A stretch of 64,000 nt of DNA from Channallabes apus. Taxonomy: Eukaryota > Chordata > Actinopteri > Siluriformes > Clariidae. The stretch spans positions 2,229,347 through 2,293,346 of the forward strand of contig CM060107.1 of NCBI GenBank assembly GCA_030522415.1, written 5' to 3'. Under the pieces are notes generated by a model. It was not told the origin of the DNA. It worked only from the letters and a program-made list of their open reading frames with translations, and searched no databases. Made by a program: the position numbers and the translations under genes. How positions within the stretch are numbered: position 1 is the stretch's first letter; each line of letters starts with the position of its first letter. This document shows, piece by piece, positions 8,860 through 19,961 of this stretch.

Positions 8860-10441
8860 AACATACTTCTTCTACTGATACTACTTTCTCTCTGATCTAG
8901 TTACTTAAAACATGGATCAAATGTGTTGGATTAAAATATGCGATTACACTAGATACTTTTCAATATACATGTGATCAATATGTATATAGTCAATTGTCCA
9001 TCATGCGGAGTGGTTGGTCATTTTTCAGTTCATTTTCATGTAAATGGACTCTTCCTCCTCATCTTCAAATGGCGTCTCTTGGTAGTGATATTCCACATCA
9101 ACTGTATACTGTCTTACCATTTTATGAATACTTTCTCTAGCCAGGGGAATAACGCAGCAAGATACGATGAGTAGGGTTTCCAGCACTATCAGAACAATTG
9201 TGCCTAGTTTTACAAGTCTGGTTGTCGTACTTTGACTATCTCACTACATGACATATTGTTTGTTTTATTGTCACATATCTGTCTCATTTCTATGGAAAAA
9301 CCTGCTGCTAGCTGTGTTTCGTTGCAACTTGATGATAGATTTCCTTCTTCTATACTTCCATCTGAACAGATGCATAGAGAATAGGTCTGTTAAACAGTTG
9401 TTATTTCTCGGTGGACAGCATCTATTGTTTCTACAGGTTCATACTTGATTTACTTATATTCTTCATCCATTCTGGACCATAATCTATTGCAGCTGAATGC
9501 AAGAGACAGCTGATGGGGCATAATCGTGATTCACTATATTCTGGATCATCTATACATTCCCTTGTTCCTTTGTGTTATTACAACTTTTGGGGGCTTATTA
9601 CTTCTATCATGACACACTATGCAGTCCTTATTTGTTAAAGAGTCAGCTATGAATTTCATCCATGGGTAGAATATATAATTTTTCCATGTTTGGTCAGATT
9701 TTTTTTTTTGTTTCCAGGTACCTGTTTTATTATTTCTGGAATTATCGTTACATAGGTTGCTGACTCAGCATCTGCTACGCTAGGTTAGCCTGGTATTTTT
9801 GCTGTACAACCATGCAAATGCGGTTGTACTAGGCAAACTCCTTTTATTTTACTGTTTGCTGACTTATTAAATGCACACCACTTATTGGAATTTGGTATTG
9901 CCTCAATCAATCCATCTAACGCAATAATCATTTTTGGTCCAGGAGTTTTCTCTATTTCTACATAAATTCGCACTTGTTCTTCTTGGGGTCGTGACTTGTC
10001 TACCTCTATCTGAAAAGTTCCTTCCTAATTTCCTGTTCTTTCCCACATTGATAAGCCAGCTACCATTCTTGCTCTAGTTACTGTACAGTAGCTAGTACGC
10101 AACGTATTTCTTTCTTTTCAGTGTTCCATTTTGATTCGCTCTTCTCACTTCTGGCAGCCCTACCATCAATTAGGCCAATCATTAGAAATATTATTATAAC
10201 CATGGATTTCCTTCTGTCTTTTAAGGGGCAATAAAAGGATGGTTTCTCCATTTGGATCACAATGGTGACACATGGGTCTATGGCCAAATAATCTACACAA
10301 TATATTTCTTGGAGTATTTTTTGTTGGGAATGTTCTCTCTACTGTAGTTGGTTTAAATAATTTAATCACTATTTTATCACAATTTTAGTAAATTTTTAGT
10401 ACAATTTTAGTACAATTTTAATAATCTTCTCACTGTCTAAT
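8860..10441 (-). pseudogene. ERV env remnant
   Basis: Between integrase and the 246-aa ORF the minus strand holds short broken frames. A hydrophobic start followed by a basic block (MVIIIFLMIGLIDGRAA) near 10150-10210 resembles a signal peptide, and frames near 9785-9973 and 9600-9720 carry cysteine-containing segments such as KDCIVCHD. Numerous stops break it. The assignment to env rests mainly on its place in the provirus. No intact fusion or membrane-anchor region is readable. Confidence 0.45.
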
Positions 10442-11640
10442 TTAGGCTCTTGTTCTTTGAGATCCGGCTTGTTCTGCCTCTGCTTCCTCTTCTTCAAGTT
10501 CAGCTTCCCATTCTTGTATATCTTCTTGATGCCACTCTGGCCAGTAGCCTTGTTGTTCCTGTTCTATCCATGGTAACCCTTCAGTGTGTTCATATGGATC
10601 TGGTGCTTGTTGTCTAGGTCTTTTGTCGTCTCTCTGAGAATCTGATTGCAAACCTGAAGGTCCTGCTCTTGGAGACTCAGTGTCCTCCTGGGGCGCCCTG
10701 TCTCTTACCTGGTCCGGATTTGGTGCCTTGCAACAATGATTTAAATGGTACCATACGTCTTTACCTTTAACTTTCACAGCAGTTGGAGTTGCCAACACCA
10801 ACTTGTATGGTCCTTCCCTTCTAGCTTGGTTCCACCTTCTTTTGAACACTCGGATAAACACCCAATAACCAGGCAGTACAGATCTCTCGTCTATGTCCTC
10901 GGCGTCATCAGCTTGATCAGCTGCTCTCTGTCTGGTGTTGTATTGTTGCTCTCTTAACCTGTTGGGAAATAACTTTGTGCATTTCAGATAAGTGTTTCAC
11001 ATAATGATCAAGTTCACTTTGCAGTTGTTCGAGTGTGGGGCCTTTATAGGGCCTGCGAGTAAAGGAAGTAAGCATAGGTCTGCCAGAAAGCATTTCATGC
11101 GGGGTTAGATGCGTGTTGCAGTTAGTTTGCGATCTCATGCCCATTAAGACTAACGGCAAAGCTTGGAACCAATTCATACCTGTATCTGCACATATTTTAG
11201 CCAATTTCATTTTTAGAACTCCATTCGCTCTCTCTACCATCCCCTGATATTGGGATGATACACACATCCAAACCTATGATTGATGTTTAACCTTTGAGTT
11301 ACTTTCTGTACTTATTTGTAAAAATGTTTTCCATTATCTGAACTGATTGTGTCTGGGATTACAAATCTTGGTATCTCTTCTCTACACAAGAATTTTGCTA
11401 CTGCCCTTGCATCTTCCTTAGCCGTCACTACAGCTTCTACCCATCTGCTAAACCTGTCTTCGACCACTAAGATGTATCGTTTTCCTTGTATCCTAGGTTC
11501 AGCAATGTCCACATAGTCGAACATTATATGCCTGAACGGCCCATCTGACTCTGGGATGTGTCCTATTGGCGATGTGAAGTGCTTTCCAATGTTAAATCTA
11601 GCACAGATGTCGCAAAACTGTGATTATGTACGATGAACCA
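10442..11640 (-). pseudogene. ERV integrase, broken
   Basis: Three minus-strand pieces cover the integrase. 11312-11524 holds the first catalytic block (DYVDIAEPRIQGKRYILVVE) and SSDNGKHF with the second aspartate. 10917-11267 holds YQGMVERANGVLK with the catalytic glutamate. 10442-10861 holds the C-terminal DNA-binding block (RRWNQARREGPYKLVLATPT) and a long acidic, Glu-rich tail. Frame breaks separate the pieces, so no functional enzyme is encoded. The Zn-binding N-terminus would lie near 11570-11640 and is poorly preserved. Confidence 0.8.
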
Positions 11641-11699
11641 TAGGACCTTAAGGCAACCATAAGGCAACCAGCATTCCTTTTGGATTCTTTTTTATCACT

Positions 11700-12533
11700 T
11701 CCCCTCTTGCTAAGTGATCATTCCCATGTACTTGTCTTATCAGGGTTACAAGAAAATTTTGTGGTGCTACAAAACGCCCATCTGCATTTCGCCACACATT
11801 ATTTTTGTTGCTCCTCTTTTGATCAATTTACGAATCTCTTCTCCTGATGCTGCTGCTTGCATGTCTGCTAATGAGGTTAAATCTGGTGTGGGTGGCGCAT
11901 AGTCTTTTGGTACAAGTAATAACCTTTCTTTCTGACTCTGGACTTGAGTCAGGTTCCTCATCAGAACCAGTGCTTGATTCTGGTGACCTTGGTTCATTAT
12001 TTCTCTGCGGACTAGGTTTTGGTTGCGCTGCTTTTTCTGGCATAATATTTATTCTGATTTACTGCTGCTTTCTTTGCTGCTTCATCTCCGTCTCTAACGA
12101 AAGTACTATCTTTTTTATGTGCTGTACATTTAACTATGGCTAGCCTTGATTTATTGCTGTCCCTATCTCTAAAACATGACCCATCTACAAAAAATATACA
12201 ATCTGGATGTGACAGAGGTTGGTTCTCTAAATCTTGGCGTGTCTTTAGATATTCTGCTGACACTAGATGGCAATCGTGGGGATCTCCTTCTGCTGGGGTC
12301 ATTAAACGATTTGCTGGATTTACAGCCTGACACCTTTGTATGGTCAATTCAGGTGCAGAGAGTATTACATCGTATCCTGTTCTTCTAGCTTTAGTAATTA
12401 CAAAGTATGGACTGGTCAGGAGTGCGTGTAATGTGTGGGTGGTGAACAGCATTACTGGATGTCCCATAGTAATTGATGTTGCTTTCTCATAAGCAAATGC
12501 TGCCACTGCCACTCCTCGGTAGCAGGGAGGCAT
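11700..12533 (-). pseudogene. ERV RNase H and connection remnant
   Basis: The minus-strand ORF at 12012-12533 contains connection-domain sequence and CIFFVDGSCFRD, the first RNase H catalytic block of class I retroviruses, followed by AIVKCTAHKK and GDEAAKKAA, the end of RNase H. The middle of RNase H is missing, so an internal deletion is likely. The frame is lost towards 11767-12043, which leads to the integrase. Confidence 0.75.
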
Positions 12534-12539
12534 GCCTTT

Positions 12540-13220
12540 TTCAATATTATCAAGCGCTGTACTATAATATGCAATTGGTTGTTTGCTAGGACCTTGTTGT
12601 TGGGTCAGAACCCCTGTGGCAAAACCGCCACGCTCTGAGACATACAGGTGGAATGGTTTTTATACTCTGGGCTAGCAAGTGCTGATACTGTACAGAGTTT
12701 TCTTTTTAGCTGTTCAAAAGCTTTTAGTGTTTCAGGTGTCCATCCTAACACTGCACTATTTTTGCTTGTCCAGCTACTTTGACTATTGCTCTCAAGTGTG
12801 ATGTTTTTAATGCAAAGTCACATATCCAGTCCCTACTAAATCCTACCATGCCTAGATATTCTACCTTCTGTTTACAAAAGTGCAACTTTTTTCTGCTAAC
12901 TTTATGTCCATTTTTCAGCTAGTACAGTCAGGACTTCTAACAAGTCTGCTTACTAAAAAGGCTGAGCACTAATCAGTGTACTACTGTGTATCTTCTGGTG
13001 TATTGGACAACAATGTGTGTGGATCAAGTACTATAGGCAATTCTGCTACTACAATTTGATTTATGGCTTGTAAGTCATACACAAGTCTCCATTTATCTGA
13101 GTTGGGCTTCTTGACAGGAAATATAGGAGTCCTGCAAGGACTTTTAGTAGGCGTTAATACTCCAGCTTCTAATAAGCCATCTATAGTAGGTTTAATCCCT
13201 GCTATAGCTTGAGGTGTCAA
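12540..13220 (-). pseudogene. ERV reverse transcriptase with palm-region deletion
   Basis: 12981-13220 on the minus strand reads like the RT finger region (GVLTPTKSPCRTPIFPVKKP, then WRLVYDLQAINQIV, ending near HTLLSN). Directly after it the sequence jumps to blocks resembling the later connection region (VEYLGMVGFSRDW-like, out of frame, near 12830-12860). The segment that should hold the YxDD catalytic motif is not present, so the palm domain seems deleted. Several stops follow. Confidence 0.7.
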
Positions 13221-14277
13221 TGGGTATTATCTTTGACAAAGCAATGTTGCATTTGGTCTTATTTTTATTAAAGCTTGTCCTCCAGACCTGACTGCTCCTA
13301 CATCTGTGGAATGTTTTGTCCATAGTATTTCTGGGATTTGTTTTCAGTAATTCCTCCTCTAATTCTTTCTCATCTATCTGCTCTAACATCTTAACTGACA
13401 TTTGTGTGTGCGATGACAACGGCATGTTACACATCCCCCTCTGAGGGTGTGTTGACAACGTCATGTTCCCATCTATTTCTGTGTGTGTAGCCCTCATTCT
13501 ATCTATTCCTAAAAATGTTATCTTCAAAAATCTTTGATCTCGTGAAATATGTACAGAAGGATCGGAGGTTTGTTCCCAATCGGTTACTTCAGCTGCTTGT
13601 TTGACCATCAGTCCTAATTCTTTGGGTTGTATCTTTTCCCCCACTAGTAGAGAAATATGAGGTGCTGTGTTAGGTACTTGATGCCAAAGTTCCATTCGTT
13701 CAGTCAGTTGTACAGAGATGGCTGCTCCTGGAGCACCTACAATTATGTCTCCAAGTATCACGTCAGAGACCGTGTTCTCCATCACATCTGACCATAATTG
13801 TGCATATTCTTCATCTTGACTTCCTTGGTTGTAGTGCATGGAACAGTGCAATGGTAAAGTTACTCATTTGCGATCTGGTCGTCATTGCATAATCCATTCT
13901 TCCCATAAACTCTGTGCATGGTGAGCTCCTTTGCCCTCGCACAGTAGCCAGTATACTGTATCTGAGTTGTTTTGTTTCTCAGTAATCTGTAAGAACTGTC
14001 CTATTGTTACACATAGTCCTTTTGATCGGAGTAGTAGGTGAAAATAGTAAAGGTGCTGCTATTATTATTTGGGGCTCTGTGAAGTGCAATATCTGTGATA
14101 GTCCGGAGAAGCTGTAGTTTTTATTGTATTGCTTGAGGGAGGGAGCTGTAAGCCTTCATGCCCTATACATGTGTATGTAGCACCTGTGTCAATCATAAAT
14201 GGAATTGGTTGTGAATTAATTATAGACACCATTACAGTTGGTTCTTGTTGTGGATGCAGTGTTGAGACGTACTGCAC
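13192..14277 (-). pseudogene. ERV protease and protease-RT linker
   Basis: 14065-14277 on the minus strand contains IPFMIDTGATYTCIG, the D-T-G active site of a retroviral aspartic protease. A separate 219-codon frame at 13192-13851 contains long linker sequence and ends with polar residues just before RT (about 13220). The two are separated by frame changes at 13851-14065. The order gag, protease, RT fits a gag-pro-pol transcript. Confidence 0.65.
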
Positions 14278-14762
14278 CTGCTCCCTTTCTGGCTCCTCTG
14301 GGCTTCAATTCATGGTTTTGTGGTCCGATCCATGGACCTGCCCCTTGATTTTGGGGTTGTCCTTGTGTCCATGTTCCAGTTCCACCTTGAGGTGCCTGTC
14401 CTGCTCCATATGGTCCTTGAGCTTGTAGTCCATTTTGAATTTCCCATGCCACTTGTGGGCAGTTTCTTCTAACATTTCCTGCTCCTCCACACTGCCAGCA
14501 CTGCATGACTTGAGTATTCGGGCCTACTTATCCTGGGGCATTCATTCTGAATTGTTGTCTTCTTGGTTGCTGTTGGTATGATTCCCTTTTGTCCCTTGCC
14601 TCCATAAGGTCTGGGGCCCTGTCCTTGCCACCTCATAAGTTGATTTTGTACTTTTTGGTTTCCAGGGTGCACATAAGTTGGAGGGGCTTCAGCTGCTGTT
14701 GGTTGTTGTGTTTGCTGTACTGGTCCAGTAGGGGGTGGTAGTGTCTGATTTTCAGGCACCAT
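14216..14762 (-). pseudogene. ERV gag nucleocapsid remnant
   Basis: Two overlapping frames (14469-14762 and 14216-14506) give a proline/glutamine-rich stretch followed by CWQCGGAGNVRRNC. This is a CCHC-type zinc knuckle in which the histidine position reads N, so zinc binding may be lost. The frame shifts around the knuckle. Matrix and capsid should lie upstream at 14763-16300, where I find only decayed basic sequence and one 117-codon ORF (15919-16272) that I do not recognise. Confidence 0.65.
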
Positions 14763-15918
14763 TACTGCTGCTTGAGCTTGGCCTTTTCATTCCTCCATTT
14801 TACCTTTTTTTTTCATTCCCCCAGTTGTATTGTGTATAACTGGGTTGCAATTGACTCAGCAGCTTTCTGTAGTGGGTACATTCCCCTTAGCCTCCTATTG
14901 TATGTGTTCCTTAGTGTATGGTGGTGGTCTCTCTAATTCTAAGTTTTTTTTTAATTATTATTATTATTTTTATTATTCATTATTATTATTCTTATTAAAA
15001 TTTTTATTTATTAATTAATTAATTTATTTTCCTGTCTTCACTCCCTTCTGACTTCTGATCCTTCTTTTCTGACTGTTTTTTGTTATTCTTCAATTTGTCT
15101 CTTTTTCTTATTTTCTTTTCCTTTATTTTTAAACCATTCTACAATTTCTAGCTTTGGTCCTAATTTAATCCTTCCCTTTCTACCCTTCTCTTTAGTTTTG
15201 TATCTGAGCATTTTATTTTATTTTTTTTTACTTCTTTTTTAATTCTTTTACTCTTCTTTAAAGGTTCTGTCTTTAAGCCATTGCAATTCTCCTCATGTCC
15301 TGTCATGCCATTTTATCATGCACTTTCTAATATTTTTTTTCATCCTCTTTATGTTTAACTATGATTGTGCCTGCAGGTGTCGCTGGCTTTGGTCATGCAG
15401 TTTTCTTTTTTTTTTTACAGCAGAATAGCTTCACCATTACACACTTCTGTTTTGATTTATAGTGTGAATTCCTGTGCCTCTTTCCTATAGCACTCTTACT
15501 GTGTACTTTATGACTGCTGCCGATCTTTAACAGCTGTTTTTTTCCTATATGTTTTTTAAGTATTAATTTTCCAGTGGTGTTAATATCAGAGGCGTAAGTA
15601 TTTTGTCACGGGTCTGAAAAATTATTCTCCCGTCTGGTCCCACAGTTATTAACACGAATTCGCTATTGTTATCAACAACCCACATACAACTCAGCACTAC
15701 CGGACCTGCGTCTGCTTTTATTAGTCTTTATCTTTTTACTTTCCAACCTCCCGCGCATTCTTCTAAACACAATATATCAAAATCTGGGTATGCTTGCAGC
15801 AGTGAAATGAGCGGAGTTAAACAAGGAAGCGGAGGGGGGTCCACTTATTCCTCCAAATTCTATCGTACTATTTATTACTTTTAAACGAATTTCTCTAGGA
15901 ACTAATCCAACAAAAAAA

Positions 15919-16272
15919 CTAATTTCTCCATTCTGAAATGTAAGTAATAAAGTGTGTGTGTGTGTGTGTGTGTGTGTTGCCGTCTAGATCTAACATGTCG
16001 GGTATTAGTGAGCACCTAAGTATCCACTCTCCCATGTCACACTCTTTTTCTAAAAGTAAATCCTTTCCAGGATTATTAAATAAACATCTATATCTTTCAC
16101 TCTGATCTGACTCCAAAATTCTAAACTCCCGTTCGCGCTTAGTTAAAACTCCTTCTTCTCTTATCTGCTCATCCCCGTTAATTTCTCTAACTCCACTTAT
16201 CATCTGATCTCCATTTGTTATATTTAATATTTGTTTTATGTGTAACCTAGGTGCATTTATTACTTTATGCAC
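15919..16272 (-). CDS. Unrecognised 117-codon ORF in ERV gag/leader region
   Basis: The minus strand is open for 117 codons with mixed charged sequence (EEGVLTKREREFRILESDQS) and ends in a histidine-threonine repeat caused by a (GT)n microsatellite at 15953-15976. It could be part of the capsid/matrix region or a leader ORF. I see no diagnostic motif. Confidence 0.25.
   Translation of the reverse strand: MHKVINAPRLHIKQILNITNGDQMISGVREINGDEQIREEGVLTKREREFRILESDQSERYRCLFNNPGKDLLLEKECDMGEWILRCSLIPDMLDLDGNTHTHTHTHFITYISEWRN
15953..15976. repeat. (GT)n microsatellite
   Basis: Uninterrupted GT dinucleotides inside the ERV gag/leader region. Confidence 0.85.
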
Positions 16273-16890
16273 TATGTTTATTATTAGTAGTATTGTGTCG
16301 TCGACTACACAACACGTAAAGGTACCTTTTATATCTTAGTTAAGCTTATCTTCAATAACTAATATGTTGCTGCGCATATGTACATTAATCCAAAGAAATG
16401 TATATTTTATAATACTACTATGCTGACACATTCAACACCTGTACCATTTTCGTGTCACAGAGGAAGCTTATGTCACAGTGAGTACAGCGTGTACCATAAC
16501 CACACGTATATTTTAATACTATAATATTATATATATCACTTCTATGCTATTATTTTATACACTATTATTTATACATATTATTAATTATGGCAAGTCAGAA
16601 AATCCAAAAAAGGTGTTTTTGGATTTCTCTATCTACTTATTAGGTTATCTCTAATGCCGTATCTCTTATTATCTATACATTATATTTTACACATACACAT
16701 AAATTCAACAAAAGACTTTACACATAAGTATAATACACACACACATTTAAGAGACACACATACAAGACGTACAATCGACACACGGCACAAGCGCTCTCTA
16801 CAAAAATCTAAAGAATTTGAGTACTCGAAACAATTTTTTACAATATAACAATTTATCACACAACACAACCTGGGCCCAGAAAACTTCAAT

Positions 16891-17333
16891 ACCACCTGTA
16901 GGAATTTTCAAATAGCAATCACCTTTCGTTCCCTAGCGATACCTCATATATATATATGGGTTCTAGCCCTAGGAAACTTGATTGCAGTACTGCTCCTAGC
17001 GATACCTCACACAAGTGGGTTCTAGCCCTAGGACTCGAGATTACAGCACAACCACCTACAGGACTTTTTCACAATAAATACTTAAAAATCTGAAAAACAC
17101 TTGAAAAGCACCTGCCCAGTTCCGCGTCTTAGTATCAGCTCACAAATCAGTGAGTTCTATACTCAGCGTCTTGCTACAGGACTTTTTACCACCTGCCACG
17201 TCTGGGTAACGAATAAAGTTCCCTATTTAGTGATTTGCAGGAATTTTTACCATCTGGGTCCAGCCCCACTTGTTGGCGATTCCTCACATACGGGCTCTAG
17301 CCCAAAACACAGTGGCGTTACCTCAGATATCAC
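16891..17333 (-). repeat. Interspersed direct repeats in the ERV 5' leader
   Basis: Two short motifs alternate between the primer-binding site and gag. One is 'caggactttttacc'-like, at 16897, 17058, 17177 and 17239. The other pairs 'cctagcgatacctca' with 'gggttctagccctagga', at 16931-16974 and 16994-17033, with weaker copies at 17275-17305 and 17311-17333. No ORF crosses them. 16300-16890 holds nothing I recognise besides AT-rich sequence. Confidence 0.65.
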
Positions 17334-17703
17334 ACAACTTATAAAATAATAAAGAAAATATAAAACAAAAAATTACACAAAAATAAAACAAAATGGAGAT
17401 CTCCTAATGTTTCGTTACTTCATCCAGTCTTTTATATAATAATAAAAATGTAGCAATTAATGTAAATATAGCAATTAATTTATCAATTCAATTTATCAAT
17501 TTTGGCAACTTTAAAATTGTGTTCAATATACCTTGGGAGTTACCTCCTCCAGCTGGAAGCACGCACTCCTAACAGACCATGAACATCTAATGCAGAATTC
17601 GATAAAACAGGTTTCTGCTTACCTTTGTCTATAATGGCGCCAGTTGATGGTCTGTCAGGTCACGCTGGTCCCGGTCACCGGAGGAGCCCTCCATGAAGGC
17701 AAT

Positions 17704-17721
17704 CACAGTCGGAGGTCACCA
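17704..17721 (-). promoter_or_regulatory. ERV primer-binding site (candidate)
   Basis: On the minus strand TGGTGACCTCCGACTGTG begins five bases after the 5' LTR end. The leading TGG is what a tRNA 3' CCA requires. I do not assign the tRNA. Confidence 0.55.
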
Positions 17722-17726
17722 ATAAA

Positions 17727-18662
17727 TGTGGTGGATTTTTTATTCTCCCCACACTGAAGTTGCCCTAATTTAAAACATTAACCAAATACTGTAACTTTTA
17801 GTAAAAGAAATCAAAGAAAGACTTCGGACTCCGTGCAGATCTAGATGAAGTAAGGATAAGTTTTTATTGCAGCAATAAAAACAAAGTGAGCCAGCCTAGG
17901 TTATGAATCCAGCCATCACCAAGGACAGACTGATCTGGCAGTGTCGTACATGACTTTTTATACAGTTTTTTCAAGGGGAGGGGAGCTCACCTTGTCCCCT
18001 CCTCTGTACATCTCTTACCAAATTATTAACCCATTACAATCATGCTTTCCTCTACCTTGTTTCGTTACATCATATACCTCATCATCTGACTCCATATTTT
18101 TCCCATTATAACTTATGTTTATTGCAAATAACTTTCCATTACCTTTTCACTTTGTTTATTTTAAATATATAGGGGTGGCGCTTATTTTTCTTATACATTT
18201 TGGTTATTTGTCTGTGTTCCTTTAATTTGACCTCACAGTTAAGATCACCCCATGAGTCAGCTGACATTACATCATGTCCAGGGACTTTCCCTTATCAGGT
18301 GATTTTGGGCACAAAGATTACATCATATGTTCTAAAGTACACTCTGTCCACTAAGCATATCTAGAGGTCATTTTAGTTCAGGTGCTTTTGGGTACAAAGA
18401 TTACATCATATGTTCTAAAGTACACTCTGTCCACTAAGCATCACACTTCTAAGATGGCGACCTAAGCATCTCAGACCTAAGATGGCAACCTATCCAGAGT
18501 TCATTTGAGTTCATACTGCACACGATCTAAGATGTCCTTGCTACTGTGACACCACCTTGTCCTTGACTCAACTCTGTTCTCCTTGCCCCATCTCTATAAG
18601 ATAAGATAGTTATCTGTCATATTACTGCGTGCACAAATATATTTAATTAAAATATGCTTACA
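17727..18662 (-). repeat. ERV 5' LTR (936 bp)
   Basis: By eye the same sequence as 6539-7474 over all 936 bases, including the 63-bp U3 duplication, TATA box and polyadenylation signal. As the 5' LTR it would drive minus-strand transcription. Confidence 0.9.
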
Positions 18663-19758
18663 ATATCAATCTAAAGATTTATTAAAAAAACGTTGGTGAA
18701 CACAGAAAATTTCTTGTCATGCAAAATTACTTTATAAAAGATATTAAAACCGGATGAGCCCATCTGACAGCCGAAACACTGCTAATGTATGCACAAAAGG
18801 GGGAACCACATGAGGCATGGCTAAGGTCCGCAACCACATCCGATTGCACCAATCACCCGTGGGACAGACTGACCCCGAAGGAACAAAAATCCGAAGAAAA
18901 CCACAGAGAATGAGAAACCACTTCTACTGCAACCTACAACCTCTTCCAAGCAGCTCGGGCTTCCCCCCTTTCGGGCACTACGCCGCCACTGCTGGTGTCA
19001 TCCACTCTTCAAGAACTCTCAATGAGACTTTGTGCCAGAACTCCAAAGTCCTGCAAAGAAGAAACCCTCAGGAGAATTTCCAGAGCACAGCCATCGGTAC
19101 CCAGGCAACCAACATCTCACCGAAGGGCTTTCCCGAAAGACGTCATCTCTACAACAGCGCACCAACCAATCAGCAACGCCATGATTCTCTTCATTGGAGG
19201 CGAACCAACGGATGAGAACGAAACATAATGCAAGTAAATGAAGCTGCATATCTTGCTGATAGTGCTCATTTCATAACCAAACCATAAGATTAAACCCAAG
19301 ACTCTGCTCGTGTGACTTTCTTAGATTTAGTAAACAGTACTAGAATAACTTGATTAACTTTCACCCTTGTGTGTATGTGTGTGTGTGCACGTGTGTTTGA
19401 GTAGCGTAGTTTTATGTGTCGTAGATTAGTCAAATAAATTCTTGTTTCTTTATAAAGAACTGTTGCCTTGGTCATGTATTTTAAAGTCAGATCTTGTTAC
19501 CTTGCTCATAATTGCTAAATACTAGATTTTGTGTTATCATTGTTGGCCATGTGTTAAGCAGAACTGGTAAGATACCCTAAATTGTGCTAAACGGTGGACG
19601 TGTAGTCGATAAAGTGTACATTATAAATTTTGTTTCAGTTAATCAAATTAACCAGAATGGTTAATGATTCAATACACCTCTGACCCAAAGCTAAAACACT
19701 ACATATTAATGGTGAAGAATGCGATAGTCATTCGTTGTCATTATTATGTAAACCCTAC
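18663..19758. other. No recognised gene; possible old LTR-like segment
   Basis: The stretch is open for 132 codons on the plus strand (18817-19215), but the composition (proline, serine, histidine, asparagine) looks non-coding and I recognise no domain. A purine run 'acaaaaggggg' near 18792, CCAAT-like boxes ('accaatca') and an 'aataaa' near 19432 give it the look of a retroelement LTR, but no repeat copy or target duplication is visible here to confirm it. A GT-rich run lies at 19366-19400. Confidence 0.3.
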
Positions 19759-19961
19759 ATTCAATTCAATTCAATTAAATTAAATTTTATTTGTATAGTG
19801 CTCCCCTCCTTGAACCACCACCTTATCGTGGTGGAGGGGTTTGCTTGTTCCAATGATCCTGGGAGCTATGTTGTCGGGGGCTTCATGCCCCCGGCAGGGT
19901 CACCCATGGCAATCTGGTCCTAGGTGAGGGAACAGACAAAGAGTGGTTCAAAAGACCTCTT

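Larger units (their letters stand above)
6539..18662 (-). mobile_element. Class I endogenous retrovirus, full-span provirus with defective genes
   Basis: A 12.1-kb provirus read on the minus strand. Two 936-bp LTRs (6539-7474 and 17727-18662) appear identical and begin and end with TGT and ACA. Four bases ATAT flank both sides (6535-6538 and 18663-18666), a 4-bp duplication as made by gammaretrovirus-like integrases. In transcript order: 5' LTR, primer-binding site, an unusually long leader, gag zinc knuckle, protease, RT, RNase H, integrase, env remnants, a 246-aa ORF, polypurine tract and 3' LTR. The integrase C-terminal block with GPYKLVLATPTAVKVKG places it in the gamma/epsilon-like class I group. 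Genes are interrupted by stops, frame changes and deletions, except the 246-aa ORF. Confidence 0.9.

Noticed and set aside
8561..8895. Plus-strand ORFs opposite the 246-codon ERV ORF
   Set aside because: They are shorter, antisense to the intact minus-strand ORF and lack features.
18817..19215. 132-codon ORF as a gene
   Set aside because: No domain, no splice context and biased composition; the surrounding sequence looks like a regulatory or LTR segment.
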